DNA from: Polydactylus sextarius
Taxonomy: Eukaryota; Chordata; Actinopteri; Polynemidae
DNA length: 64,000 nt
Direction of reading: 5' to 3'
Assembly (NCBI GenBank): GCA_016801845.1
Contig: CM028923.1
Span: 10,237,001 to 10,301,000 of the forward strand
In this document: in pieces, positions 46,617 through 58,180 of the stretch
How the letters are laid out: each line of letters begins with the position of its first letter
Position numbering within the stretch: the first letter of the stretch is position 1
Program-made: the position numbers and the translations under genes
The notes under the pieces: model-generated
Told to the model about the DNA's origin: nothing
Databases searched by the model: none
Seen by the model: only the letters and a program-made list of their open reading frames with translations

Positions 46617-47639
46617 AAAGCAGCAGTGCCAAATGTTTGAGAAAGGAAAATCAAGTTAAAGCTCTGAGAGCATGACAAAAAAAATATGTGGTCAGATAAA
46701 ATAAAAATTGACCTTGAGCCCAGCGCTCTGTCCGGAGTCCCGGCACAGTGCAGTTCATCATTCATCTAACACCATCCTACTGTGATGCATGCAGGTGGAA
46801 GAATAAGGCAGAGGGTGGACAATGGGTGTTGGGTGGTGTCAGAGCCTCTCTGAAATTTGTGATGATTGAAAAGGAATAAACTGAGACCAACACAGGTACA
46901 CTCATGAAAAGGAACACAATTTAGACATAAATATGATTATAATTTAAACAGGACACACAAGTATTTTTCTGTCAAAAGCACAAATTTGAATTTTTTCATT
47001 TTGATTCCACAATACAGAGTTTCATCAAATCTGCAATGAATAATCAGGATTTTGTAGATTCCCTTGCCATTTGGTGTTTTGGTGTTTATTTTATTCTATT
47101 TTATTTTGTTTTCATCATGTCATCACAAGGGCTTTATTGCAGACAGACAACATATGAATCTCAAGTAGGGTTTGACAACTATGAGACGTTTTGCCTTTTA
47201 ATAAATCCCAAAAACAAACCACATCTGATCATTCTCTTTTGGAGCAATAACAGATAAATAATGCCATCACCCTTTTCTTAAGACCCCACAATGACACCTT
47301 CCTGGAGTGTTATTGTTAGAATAACTGCACACAATTCAAGGCTACAATTGAGAAAAACAAGCAAAGTGCTTGATATTTAAATACTTGATCATCAGAACTG
47401 TCACAGATTAATTATCTGATCAACAGGTCAATCGAGCCACTAATTGTTTCAGTTCCATTTGACCATTTAAGGCAGTTTTGCAAATCCATGAGCAGCTCTG
47501 GTTTATGGTAGTCATAGATGTCCTTGAAACACTGATTTGGTTGGTTGGTGCTTTAACGAATTAATTTTTCCAAAATATCACATTATTATATTGCATCCTA
47601 ATATTCTTATTATGATATGACCTTGGTTAGTTGGTTTAC
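46617..47639. other. Noncoding DNA, nothing recognised
   Basis: No gene. Short open frame at 47036-47257 has no domain. Confidence 0.5.
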
Positions 47640-48025
47640 CATTTTGGTTATAATGAATTTACTGGATGGACGGGCATGAAATTTAGCTCAGAAATTCATG
47701 CTCCCGAGGGGATGAATGCTGGGGACTTCACTTTTCTTTTAGTATCAACATGACATTGATATTTGGGGTTTTGAGTCAAACATCCTGACAATAGTTTTCC
47801 ATTAAATTCCTCCTTTGGATAAATTGCAGGCACTTTAGCACCATCATCAGGTCAAAATTTCATTTTGTCCAACACTTTCCTTTGTTACTGAAAACTTATA
47901 AAACTAAAGGCATAAGCCTTAGCTGCATTCATTGCTTAGCGCTAATAAGCTAACATGGCAAACATGGCAATATTGTAGTAGCTTAAAATCCACACATTAG
48001 CATGTTGATGTTAGATCTAAAACCC
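47640..48025 (+). repeat. R-B dispersed repeat, copy 2
   Basis: CTGGATGGACGGGCATGAAATT, ATTCATGCTCCCGAGGGGAT, GAATGCTGGGGACTTCACTT, TTAGCACCATCATCAGGTC, AAAATTTCATTTTGTCCAAC, TTTCCTTTGTTACTG, GCGCTAATAAGCTAACATGG and TTAGCATGTTGATGTTAG follow this family's order. An AT-rich insertion splits the middle. Ends in GCTAAC-type words typical of the family. Confidence 0.7.
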
Positions 48026-48730
48026 CATTTCTGTTTAAAAAAAAACATTTTCACAACTACAATGGTACTTCATTGTGTGAAGCATTTTCAGTTATTCTTA
48101 AGCTTTTTTGTTTTATTTTAGCAGTGCGGTAAAGACCAAACATATTTTTCTCTCGTTACAGTACATTTTATGTGTTCTTAAATACTTTGTACACATTTCC
48201 TGTATTTTCTTATTATATCTGCATAAAGAAAGTGAGAGATAAATACATATGGTCTTTAAAGCACTGCTAAAACAAAACACGTAGGGGTGCCCCTAACTTT
48301 TTTTTACACAGTACTGTATTTTTACATTGTGCACATGTACTAGGGCTCATGGTGGCGTCATACTGGGAATGCTGAGACGTAATTACAGTACAAAAATGTT
48401 GAGTTCAATTAGCAGAAGTACTGAAGACAAGAGCTACAAGGATTTCCCCCAGCAGCAGCTGTTGGTCGTATTCAGTAGATACAAAGAATCTGTTTGCATT
48501 CACCAACACACCAATCTATTCCACAGAGTTGATTTCAGGGCTTCATGCAGATAATGAATGGTGTTATTTACTGAGGGGAGGCCACTGCAGAGCAGGGAGA
48601 CGGAGGGAGGGAGAGAGAAAGAGGAAGATGGCTGGGAGGCAGGCAGGTGTGTGTGTTTTGTGTGTGTATGTGCAACACTGTGGCCCTGAGCTAAACTAGC
48701 CTGTCCTGCTTCTGTTAGGCAGGCTACACA

Positions 48731-48733
<3 letters not shown>
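48026..48733. other. Noncoding DNA, nothing recognised
   Basis: GT-rich words at 48646-48672. Purine-rich 48575-48630. No gene. Confidence 0.5.

Positions 48734-48818
<85 letters not shown>
48734..48818. repeat. Long (CA)n microsatellite
   Basis: About 42 uninterrupted CA units. Both minus-strand open frames overlapping it translate the repeat. Confidence 0.98.
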
Positions 48819-48819
<1 letters not shown>

Positions 48820-48987
48820 CAAGCAATCCTCAACATAACACCTCCCAGGCACATGCAATTGTACACACATACATACACACTCCTACGCAGCATCTGTCCT
48901 CTGCTGGCTGAAGCAGCCAATGAGGTGCTGTAGTGATGAGAGGCTCCAGCAGCAATTTGGCTAAACTGACAGCAGCAACGAAGCAAA

Positions 48988-49026
48988 GTGTGTGTGTGTG
49001 CATGTGTGTGTGTGTGTGTGTGCGTG
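48988..49026. repeat. (GT)n microsatellite
   Basis: About 18 GT units with a CA and a GC interruption. It is opposite in strand sense to the CA tract 170 bp upstream. Confidence 0.95.
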
Positions 49027-49079
49027 TTTTGTGTGTTCACCCACATTCATGTCCATAAGCGTGCAGGTATATTGTCAAA

Positions 49080-49275
49080 GCCAGAAGTATGTGGACAGTT
49101 ACATATTTTTAGTTCACCAGACCAGGCACTGAGCTGAATGACATTCAGTTTGAGATTAAATAACAGGGACTATATTAAAATGCCAAACCTCAGCTTCAAT
49201 TTGAGAAGGTTTACATCAGTGTAGAAATAACTGTGTGGGAGACCTAGCCCTTTTAAACACAAATGATGGTGGGTT
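49080..49275 (+). repeat. R-D dispersed repeat, copy 2
   Basis: Starts GCCAGAAGTATGTGGACAGT, then AAACCTCAGCTTCAATTTGAG, GTTTACATCAGTGTAGAAAT, AACTGTGTGGGAGACCTAGC. It aligns with 37985-38055 over about 75 bp. Confidence 0.7.
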
Positions 49276-50132
49276 TTTTTAGGGGTTACAGAAGTGAATG
49301 ACCACAAGTGGGTGACCTGAATATTATTAACACAGTGAAGAAAAACTGCAACATGATTGCAAAGCAAGTCAAGAACGAATGCTCTGCAGGATGTAGGCGG
49401 ACATGTTTCCTCGTCAACGATAGAGAGAAGTCTTCATTACCTAAAACACAGAGGATTTGCCACAGCAGTTATTTGTACGTGTTTGTGTAACCCTGTATGT
49501 TCTAGTATTATGGTGAGGGGGTGAAAATAGCGAAGCTTCCCAGCAGGAGTTTAATATCACAACAGATTTGGAGGATGTAGCAGTGAGCAGTAAAGCAGTT
49601 AATCTGTTTTTTTTTGTGGTTCACACTGACAGATAACTCACTTTCAGTTTGTCAGTGCGCACATGTAAAAGCACCATAACAACCTTAGCATGGCACCTAC
49701 TTGCCCTCTTGTGATTGACATTGATTTCAGTGACCAGGCAGGTTGGGTGTGAACAGAGGTTGCTGTAAACATCTGGATGCACACAGAGTTTAGTTTTAAA
49801 GGAATAACCACCTCTGCAGCCCTTTTAATTCATTCCTTTGAATATGAAACTGATCCTATACAATATATGTTAAGTGGGTCCCATTTATATTCTTGTTCCA
49901 CTGACATCCATTCAAAGCATACTTCACTCACCATTCACATTCCATTTCTGAAAATGTACTAAATGTTTCCAAGGTCACATCCTCCACTATAAATGTGAGT
50001 AGAAATCTGTAATTGTGTTTTAGGATTGCTGGTGTTTTTTGTTTTTTTGTTTTTTTGCAATAAATGCTTAGGAATAGTTGTGTAGTCTCATCATTTTAAT
50101 AATCCTCATTAACTGGTATGTAAATTACTAGG
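49276..50132. other. Noncoding DNA, nothing recognised
   Basis: No gene. T-rich run at 50033-50057. Confidence 0.5.
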
Positions 50133-50222
50133 ATAAAATCTAGTCAGTTAATCCTTAAATGAAGGTGAACGTTTGTGCCAAATTGTAAAGGATTCCAACA
50201 CAATGTTCTTGAGAAATCATGT
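50133..50222 (+). repeat. R-A dispersed repeat, copy 7 (partial)
   Basis: ATAAAATCTAGTCAGTTAATCC, TTAAATGAAGGTGAACGTTT, GTGCCAAATTGTAAAGGATTCC and ATGTTCTTGAGAAATCATG match one internal unit of the family. Confidence 0.72.
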
Positions 50223-51594
50223 AGCACTGCTGGCAACGTAAGGTAAGGTACAAAAAAAAAGCAGTAGAAACGGGTGCAAAAAAACCAATTGCATTGTTTT
50301 TAACAATACTTTTTGGCTGTTAATGGAAAAAGGGTGCCCGGATCCAGGTTGACTTTGCTGGAGCAGCCAATGAAATTGCAGCATCAGGGTCACATGTTTT
50401 GCATGTGACATTTTCAGACATAGATACTCACTCATTGGCTGACACCACAACAGGCAGAAGTATATGAGAAGTATATGTATTTATGTACAACTATATGTAT
50501 GTGAAGTAGGATGAGTAAGCTGACAATAAATATTTGCTTAATTCATTTATATTCAGCATAATGTCATCTCATGGCATTTAGCTTATTTCAATGTCCCTAG
50601 TGAAGCCTACTGACCAGCTGCCATTGATCAAGACAACACTTTTTTTTTTTACTTTGAAGTGCTATACATTATTGATCTGTTCGGTAATTTACATATGACA
50701 TTCATTAGGTTTTTGGTCAAATTGCATATTTTTCACCATCCCTTTCAAAACATGTGACACATAGCAAGCAGGTAATTAATAACTGCAGCAATTAACACTT
50801 CATCCATTTCCCCCCATTAGGAATAAATTGTCAAGTCTTTCTTGTCTAGCATGTCTCTGTCCAAGAGTAATCAAATCTACCTGCCGTCACTTCTAATGCT
50901 CACTAATCTCTCTTTCCTACTTGCAGTCACCTCCTAGAGCCATGTTTTCACCATGATGTTGCCAGGCAACCAACAGAGACCCCAAGAAATCAATTAGTGA
51001 GTTTTAGAGGAGTTGGTAAGCTTTGGACAGACCCATGCTAGGTGCTTATCCTTATTTCCTGTGTAAAGGGTCAGCCAACTGCTACCTGTAGGTACATATT
51101 TAGCAAATTTGGTTTTGTCTCTAGCAAGAAATTGCAGTCCAAATTATTTATAACAATAATAATACCTCAGCGCCTGACTTCTGCTGACAATCCCTTCTGT
51201 CCCCTTCAGGCTTCCTTACTTCCCATTTCCCATGGGTTTTAGAGTCGAAGCAAGACCACATCACATCTAAAATTCGGAGCAGATCACCGGTAACAGAAGC
51301 AAACCATCATTTTTAGAAACTAGAGGCCTTTATGTGAGAGTGTCAAACTGATGTTCTTGATGATTGCCATGTCTGCAGCAGTCGCTGACTCAGTTGTAAT
51401 AATAACTGTTCTGTCCTAGTCAAAAACAGAGAGATGGGAACAGATGACCAGTGATATTTCTGACCAGGCACCAACCAAGTAATAGCAGAGTGGACACATC
51501 AGGTATTTTTAGAAGCCTCATACGCCTCCATTCACTGGCAGGGCCTGTCTGACTGTTCATTTCTGTCTAAATTTCACCTTCTGTCTAAATTACC
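50223..51594. other. Noncoding DNA, nothing recognised
   Basis: No gene or repeat family recognised. Confidence 0.5.
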
Positions 51595-51835
51595 ATGAGT
51601 TTTTTTTTTTTTTCTTTTTTACATCCATTCGTGTCTGACTTTTCCTGTCATTGTCAGTCCTCACGTCTTTGTCTCCTATTCCCTCTGTCATTTTTACTGA
51701 AACGCATCGCCTCTGCCGTCCCTCCCTCCTGTATTTTTCAAATCTCCAAACACCCCCAACCCCTCCTCCTATTCCCCATAACTGTCTGCTCGTCTACCCC
51801 TCCCCACCTGTTTTGTCTCCCAAAGTCATCCTAAT
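51595..51835. other. Pyrimidine-rich (C/T) tract
   Basis: Long C+T-rich stretch starting with a T13 run and ending in CCCC(A/T)CCTGTTTT. Two overlapping plus-strand open frames (S/P/L-rich) reflect the base bias. Confidence 0.75.
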
Positions 51836-51950
51836 TAGTGTTTAAAGCTCCTGCTCCCCCACAGCGAGGTCGTCTGTGCCCGTAAGCCACCGCTGCCTTG
51901 TCTTCGCTGGTGCCAACTCTAATGAAAGAGCCCTATCTACCGCCATCAAT

Positions 51951-51969
51951 GTGTGTGTGTGTGTGTGTG
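51951..51969. repeat. Short (GT)n tract
   Basis: Nine GT units followed by ACAC and a further GTGTGTGTG. Confidence 0.9.
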
Positions 51970-52059
51970 CACACTTGTATGTGTGTGTGGGAGAAAAGAG
52001 AGACCACTCACACATCATTAACAGCATTACCTCAATTACACAGTCTGACAATGAGAACT

Positions 52060-52150
52060 AGCGGAGAGAGATGGGGAGTGAGTGAAAGGAGAGCGTAAGG
52101 AGGGAGAAAGTGAGCGAGGGGGAGCGAGAGGGAGCGAAGGGGAGCGAGGT
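52060..52150. repeat. Polypurine tract with 10-bp tandem units
   Basis: Nearly pure purine strand. From 52111 four 10-bp units (NGAGCGAGGG-like) follow at 52111, 52121, 52131 and 52141. The preceding GGGAGTGAGTGAAAGGAGAG is less regular. Confidence 0.85.
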
Positions 52151-52476
52151 TTAACTCGCCATAAAAATGGATGAACTCGGCGGCAAAACTGCAATCATTT
52201 TATTCAACTGTCAAGAAAATGACAGCTACTGTACACAAAAGCAATTCCTCAAATGCACTGAAAATTTCTGATAAAAGAAAAAAAACGTGATCCTTCTGTA
52301 TTCAACAATATCTGAGGTGTGATTGAATCCACGTTGACACTATCAATATAACACAGAGGTAGCAACACATGGAAGTGGGTATTTTTGATGCAATCAAACC
52401 AGCCTCAGGTTTCCTCTTCTATTTCTTTGCATGACACTGTGTTTCCCCTCTCTAGGTGCTATAACGATAACTAAAT
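52151..52476. other. Noncoding DNA with weak CNE candidate
   Basis: Positions 52150-52260 (CGCCATAAAAATGGATGAACT, CTGCAATCATTTTATTCAAC, CAAGAAAATGACAGCTACTG) are repeat-free and include a TGACAG MEIS-type word and a CCATAAAA HOX-type word. No gene. Confidence 0.3.
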
Positions 52477-52728
52477 TTGACTCTTGTTGTGATTTTTGTT
52501 CCTTTTCCGTGGCTGCTTTCTTTCTTTTTTCCCCCGCAAAAAAAGAAACAGAAACAGGAAAAAGAAAAGAAGCACCAATGTTCGTCTTTTAGTTATCGCA
52601 GAATTTCCTCCGGGGACAAGAACCAAAACAACAAAAGGTCGAATAAAAAAAAGAAAGTGAAAGGGGACATGATGGAGGTGGAGAAGGAGAAGACGCTGGC
52701 GGAGAAACGCTTCAAATCAATATTGTGA
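52477..52728 (+). other. Lysine-rich open frame, coding doubtful
   Basis: 83-codon frame, hydrophobic for about 20 residues then lysine-rich (KKKQKQEKEKKH, later NKKKKVKGDMMEVEKEKTLAEKRF). It is not a recognised protein. The lysine run follows from A-rich DNA, though the last 20 codons (VKGDMMEVEKEKTLAEKRF) are less biased and helix-forming. There is no Kozak-type support, splice structure or neighbouring exon. Most likely chance. Confidence 0.12.
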
Positions 52729-52876
52729 ATCTACAGGGATTTGAAATGGTGCCCAGGGACAGTTTAGGGAGCAGCACATCCGCCGCCGATTGTGCATCTC
52801 ACCCAAGGGGCAAGGCCAGTCAGTGCTGCTCAACCACAGTGCTCAACAAATCAATAGTCCTGCTTTTTGTGGGAAT

Positions 52877-52878
<2 letters not shown>

Positions 52879-52917
<39 letters not shown>
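52879..52917. repeat. (GT)n microsatellite
   Basis: About 19 GT units. Neighbouring open frames on both strands translate the array. Confidence 0.97.
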
Positions 52918-52918
<1 letters not shown>

Positions 52919-55199
52919 CCACGAGTCCAGCATCCATTGACAGAGAAGGCCAGGTGAAGTGTGGAATGCGGAGGTTGTTGCAGAAGAAGCACGTAAAGAA
53001 ATTCTGCAATAAAAGTCCCAAGGCTGATGTGAAGTTCGGGAGATTTTCTCTCCTTTCTGGGAAACCAAATCTTGTAAATTAAGGAAGATGTTTTACTTTA
53101 ATCTGAAGTGAGGTATAGTCTCACTAATCAAGTTATCATCATCAGTTAGTCTTTTTGTAACCCACAGGAAACCCACACAGGACATGCAGACGCCAACCTG
53201 ATCAGTTTAAGAGTACAGCCCTGAAAGCTAACCTAAATTATATTCAATTCAAAGCCCTATGTTTCACCGATATGAGACAAAACTCAGTGCTATCCACATA
53301 CAGTATTGCTTATTATTAGCAGTAATTATGTTGCTAATTAATACAATACTGCATGTTTAATAATGGACTGTATCAATGCGGAATGTTTTTTAGTGCCACA
53401 TTCTCCCATTCACACACACACTAGACACAGTGCTTGAAGCTAAATCCATAATGTATTACAGCTAGTGCTGTTGTTAAAGAAATACAGTGTAAATTCTTCT
53501 TAAAATGGTGAATGGTTTAGTTTAGTTGGATTTGCTTTACTCTTCCTTTCAAATGTTTTGTCCAGAGTTTGTTTCTTCACCCTTTTCCTGTTGATTAAGG
53601 GAACTAAATGAAATTAGTTGTATCGTAATCTCCAAATGATCGTATTGCAGATATTGCAAGTGGTTGTTTGACTGGTGTTAATGATTGGACGATGTCCAAA
53701 CAGATGTTCAAACAGTATTGGCTCTGATCAGATTCTTCAGATTGAAATCAGGATGATCCTAACATTTATATAGATTCATTTGTTATTTCAAAAAGAGAGT
53801 GGATAAAGAGTCTGTTTGAACTTAACGACTATACTTCTGAACCTGTTCAAATCATCCTGACTCCCAGAAACCAACCATGGTTAGTTAACTGATTAGTTTT
53901 CACTACTGGCACATCTTCTAAACTCTGAAAACTTGCAGTTTTCTCAGTTGTCTACTCTTGTAAATTCAAATTCAATTTCCTACCTGTTTGTCTTTTACTC
54001 AGACAACCAAATTAATTTATATTAAACATATTCACTTGCACTTGCGGGAATATTAGTGGGCATTTGCCTAATTAGTAATCTAGTCTTCCCTGTGTTCTGC
54101 ACAGAAATGAAACTACAGCAGATTTATAGCATCAAAAGGCATAAAATATAAACTCAATATTTTAAAATGGCAATTCAGACAGTTGGGAATATTTAATGTC
54201 TTAACAGGAAAAGGGCAATGAAATGATGGAACATATTGTGTGTAGCAGTTGGTTGTGTTTACATTTTCAATTCACCTTTTAATGTTGTACCAGAGTGATT
54301 TGGACTATATTATAATGTGTTCCTGTTATGTGACAGACCTTTGTGTCTCATTAGTATTAAATGATATATTTTTGATGTGTAGCATACAGCCTGACAAAGC
54401 TGACTCTGTTGTAGTGCAGCTTACAGAGCCCAGAAAATATATAGCATTCCACCACTGCTTAACATCTCATCCACAACACTCAGCACAGATTCTGACATTT
54501 GTCACTAAGTTTTTAAGCCGCTGATGCTGCCTCGGCAGACTTGTTAACCAACAGACACACTGTAGGTGGGTGCATCTTCTCCACTCACTCTGCTGCCTCA
54601 ACACACTCGGCAGCGTTCACATCATATTTGTCACACGATCAGGCTCGGCTGGTGACACCTGCACACCAGTAATATTAATGCCTTGTTTACTAACATTTAA
54701 ATGCACAAGCTGTTGAAATAAAATGTTAAATATGGCTGCCGCTAACAGACACAAGGCAATTTCAAAAAGTGTATCTAACTCTAAAAAGATGAAAAGATGA
54801 AAGAGATTATTTCAGTCTGTGACTTTAAACGATGCCTGAATGTGCACTTTGCAAACACTACACACTACACATCGCAGGCTGAGGCAATACCGTACAGTTT
54901 TGTGCAGATCTATTCTTTCAAAACTCTGCTAATTAGCATACTGTACTTGAGGCAACAGCTGGTGCTCCATACTTGAGTGCATTATCTATAAGCTAGGGAA
55001 CAAACACATGTACTCTGTTGTTGTTGTGCAAGTCAGAATCATTATTATTGCAAAGCTAAAGAGAAAAACAAAATTGAGGCAGGGCAGCTGAAGGCGCAAC
55101 AGGAGAAACTGTTACTTCAAGATTATTATCATATTATTATTATCAACAATCAAGCAGAGGTCAGTCTTTAAATATAATAATTATACAAACAACTGACAC
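52918..55199. other. Noncoding DNA, nothing recognised
   Basis: About 2.3 kb without a recognisable gene or repeat. The 91-codon frame at 54249-54524 has no domain. Confidence 0.5.
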
Positions 55200-55290
55200 A
55201 CACTGAGCTGTCAATTTATTGGGAACACCCCGTAAGACAGTGTAATACATCATTGCTGCAATAAATAAATGTTTTGAATGGTAAACTAAC
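55200..55290. repeat. Possible transposon-end relic
   Basis: GAGCTGTCAATTTATTGGGA, ACACCCCGTAAGACAGTG and TAATACATCATTGCTGCAAT resemble the 'TCAATTTATTAGGAACACC' words at the ends of a common teleost repeat. No partner end was found. Confidence 0.35.
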
Positions 55291-55454
55291 AGGAAATGAA
55301 GCTGATGTATGTCCACTGGTAAACCAATCAAATTTCTCTAAAACCACATGTCATCTGCGTCACTGCTGTCAAATCATAAATCTGTTCTCTTCTCAGTTGT
55401 CAGCTGTCATCTCAGTGTGAGTCACTACCAGCCAACCTCCTCCACCCCATTCAC

Positions 55455-55700
55455 CTCCGCTCATCATATCCAGTGACCGGGTCAAACTCATCAGAATCCA
55501 CCCATCATCGTATCAGATCTTCAATATCCTCTTCATCATCTCACTACCACCACCAGTGTCTGGACCCCACAGTGGTTTCCTACATGGACAGTCTCACGTT
55601 GCAATGGGATCTAATCTTCAATAATCAAGACTTTCATATCTAATGTTTATGCTTGTAACAATAATACAATTTCGTTTTCTCACAGAATGAAGTCTCTCCT
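55455..55700 (+). mobile_element. Possible LINE/SINE 3'-end relic
   Basis: CACCACCAGTGTCTGGACCC, CACAGTGGTTTCCTACATGG, ACAGTCTCACGTTGCAATGG and GATCTAATCTTCAATAATC recall a frequent fish retroelement 3' region. An AATAATACAATTTCG ending lies at 55658-55672. Assigned from memory with no second copy here. Confidence 0.35.
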
Positions 55701-55867
55701 GATTTAACTGTTGTACGGCATTCCATCTTTTAAAAGACAGAGCAGTGATTGCATGGTTTCTTGCACAGAGCAGTTGGCAGCAGTGGTCACCTGTGAAGAG
55801 ATTTAGCCACCATTGAATTTACACTACAATGGTATCTAACGTAGTTGAATCTAAGGCATCTGGACTG

Positions 55868-56025
55868 TCTAGAAGATGTTTAACCTCTCATCCAAGAGGC
55901 TTCTTTACTTCATCCCAAAGGTCGTACATCACATGCCAAGAAGAGTGGCCAGGTTTATAGTGTCCAGTGCAAGGAGAACTGCAATGACCTCTAAATTGGG
56001 GAAACTAAACAAACGCTGGACAACT
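55868..56025 (+). pseudogene. Penelope/Neptune-like GIY-YIG relic
   Basis: In one plus-strand frame about 55955-56018 reads YSVQCKENCNDL, stop, IGETKQTL. This matches the GIY-YIG core 'VYAVQCxEECSDLYIGETKQPL' of the Neptune-type Penelope-like elements, with the tyrosine of YIG changed to a stop. Just upstream, GAAGATGTTTAACCTCTCATCC and AAGAGGCTTCTTTACTTCATC are words I associate with the same repeat group in fish. Only about 160 bp remain, and the RT domain is absent. This is a different lineage from the Penelope-like relic at 23.0-23.46 kb. The 76-codon frame at 55876-56106 is in the wrong frame. Confidence 0.68.
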
Positions 56026-56033
56026 CTGACCAT

Positions 56034-56215
56034 GGGGGTGGCTAAGGAAGCGGACTTGTGTCCAAAGGTTGCAGGTTCAAATCCACCACCTGCCAAGTCC
56101 CACTGAAGTACCCTTGAGCAAGGTACTGTCCCTACACATGCTCCGCGGGCACAATACAGTGCCCAGTGTGTGATGGGTTAAAGATTCAACTATGTCTGAT
56201 ACTATGACCTGCACC
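56034..56215 (+). mobile_element. tRNA-derived SINE
   Basis: GTGGCTAAGGA (56038-56048) fits an A box and GGTTCAAATCC (56074-56084) is an almost perfect RNA polymerase III B box. The body CCACTGAAGTACCCTTGAGC, AAGGTACTGTCCCTACACAT, GCTCCGCGGGCAC and GTGATGGGTTAAA is the recognisable core of an abundant teleost SINE ('CCACTGAGGTRCCCTTGAGCAAGG..'). The 3' tail is eroded and no target-site duplication was found. It lies directly after the Penelope/Neptune-like relic. Confidence 0.82.
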
Positions 56216-57584
56216 TATGAGATTATCCACAGACATCTAAAGTGCAAAAGTTTTATTTCAAACAACACCAATAAGCAATAGAAATAAGAGTTAACATAAG
56301 CATTAATATGTGTAGGTCTGTGGTCACCAATTTTGTCTCAAAACACAGACACAATAAAACCCGTTTTTCTTTAGCTATGAGACACAGAGCAACACAGACG
56401 ACAAGCCAAACAAGACCAAAGCAAACAGGCCAGTTGAAGGAGTAGAATTGTTATTAAGGAAGGTTTCTCAATTTAACTGTGATGAGTCAAGACCACCTGA
56501 GGTCAACACTCTCAGTGACGAACAGGAACACAAACAACACTGGCGATAAGTGGGAGAAAACTCAATTCAACCTACTGACAAAGGACTCGTCCTAGTCCCC
56601 CACTGTAGCGCATTGGGCCTATTTCATTAAATAAGCAACCATTATGTCAGTGCAACCTTCAGCAATTGTTACAGTTCCTTTCACTAGGTTAATAAATCCC
56701 ATTGTAATGAAATATCATGTTTTTAGCCTCACCTCTTGCCATTCACAGATTCACTTCACATGGATTTACTGTGCAATAACTGACATAAATAGCTCTGAGG
56801 TAACCATAAAGAGCTCCATACATGTGTTGCTTGGTTGTAACAGGGGAAGAGGCGCTCACCTCGTCTTGTGAATTTCCCCTCCGATTCATTTAGCAGTGTA
56901 GTAACAGGATGCCTTTAGGCATATTTAATGGGTCATTCATTCAAAATGATATTTTGCTGTTCTTCCACTCTCTTCTACTTAAAGGGACAGCCTCTCTGAT
57001 ATAGACCTAAAACAGTGGATTTCAGTGGACACTCACTTTGTATTTAATCTACATGTTAAGCAATACCTTGCAGCATCCCAGAGCCAGATGATCTGATCTG
57101 TCCACTGTAAGACGTTGGTGCATATTTTAATTGGCTTCACTGTGAGTTTTATTTTTATTTTTCTAAGATTATTAGGTGAGTGCGGCATTTTTGTGTAGTG
57201 AGAACAGGTTGTGTATTTTGCAGATGACTGCACCTTAAGAATTACAAAAATAATTGTCACCGCAACCCACACAGAGAGCAAATAAAGCTATGTCTCCTCT
57301 TCTTTCTTTGTGTCATTTTCACACAAAGATAATAACACTTTTATATAACCTAATATCTAAATTTCTTTCCGTCTCACTTCTGTCTACATACTTTTTTGTT
57401 GTGCTCTAGCTCCATCCATGCCATTTAAGGCTTTTCTTTCACTTAATTCTGCTGCCTCTCTTGTCCTTTTCTGTTCCTCCCTGTCATATAATTGCACTTC
57501 TTGAAGAACTGTTATAATTATTCTCATTGCTAGAGTTACCCAAAACGTCCCAGTTCTGGTATTAGCAGTCCATGTGAAGCTTTA
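56216..57584. other. Noncoding DNA, nothing recognised
   Basis: No gene or clear repeat. Confidence 0.5.
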
Positions 57585-57965
57585 CAGCTAAAACATGTTT
57601 TGTGAGATCACAGTGACATTTCATATTTGACATTTAGCAACTGTCAGTTCATCCTTAAGTTTGAGGGAATGTTTCTGCCAAATGTTTTGTGATTTCCTCA
57701 AGGTGGTCTTGACATGTTACATTCAAGAGAGTTTCATGAGGTCACAATGATCTTGACCTTTAACACCCAAAGTGTAATAACTTTATTTTTGAATCCAAGT
57801 GAAGGTGTGTGCAAACTTTAAAGACATTTGCTTAAAGGAATCTCAAGATACCACATTCAAACGACCTTGAAACATGTTTTGTGAGGTCACAATGACATCA
57901 AAATCCAATCATTTCATCTTTGAGTCAAAGTGAAGATTTGCTTTCATTAGAATGAAACTGACATG
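57585..57965 (+). repeat. R-A dispersed repeat, copy 8 (three units)
   Basis: Three tandem degenerate units with TGAG(A/G)TCACA starting at 57603, 57737 and 57882, so periods of about 134 and 145 bp. Each continues with a TTCATC(C)TT-TGAGT/AATCCAAGTGAA part, and the first two add a TTCCTCAAGG/TCTCAAGATACC part. GGTCAcaaTGATC and GGTCAcaaTGACA at 57739 and 57884 are one base away from GGTCAnnnTGACC. No 3' end is present. Confidence 0.78.
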
Positions 57966-58029
57966 AAAGACAAAAATATAATTAATTAAAGAAATGGGCA
58001 ATGAGGTTACAGTGCTTCAAAATCAGCTA

Positions 58030-58180
58030 AAAGCATAAATATGAGCTAATTGCTAAACTCAACAAGTTAACAAAATCACAGTGACAATGTTAACCTGCTA
58101 GCAGGTGTAATGTTTAATGCTGTGTTAAGCTGTGGATGTTTGAGAACATTTACTAACAAATGCTAAATGCAAAGTGCAAA
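58030..58180 (-). repeat. R-B dispersed repeat, copy 3 (3' part)
   Basis: ACAGTGACAATGTTAACCTGC, TAGCAGGTGTAATGTTTA, ACATTTACTAACAAATGC and TAAATGCAAAGTGCAAA follow the complement of the R-B tail (compare 47945-48015). Diverged; assigned partly from memory of the family. Confidence 0.5.

Noticed and set aside
48500..49046. Cys/Val-repeat and Thr/His-repeat frames
   Set aside because: Translations of (CA)n and (GT)n microsatellites; the same holds for frames at 2293, 5608, 16349, 16498, 16790 and 52820.
52477..52728. Lysine-rich frame as a basic nuclear protein exon
   Set aside because: The lysine run follows from A-rich DNA. No recognised family or gene structure. Listed only as doubtful.
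56034..56110. Functional tRNA gene
   Set aside because: A and B boxes are present but the sequence cannot fold into a cloverleaf and continues into a known SINE body, so it is a SINE head.
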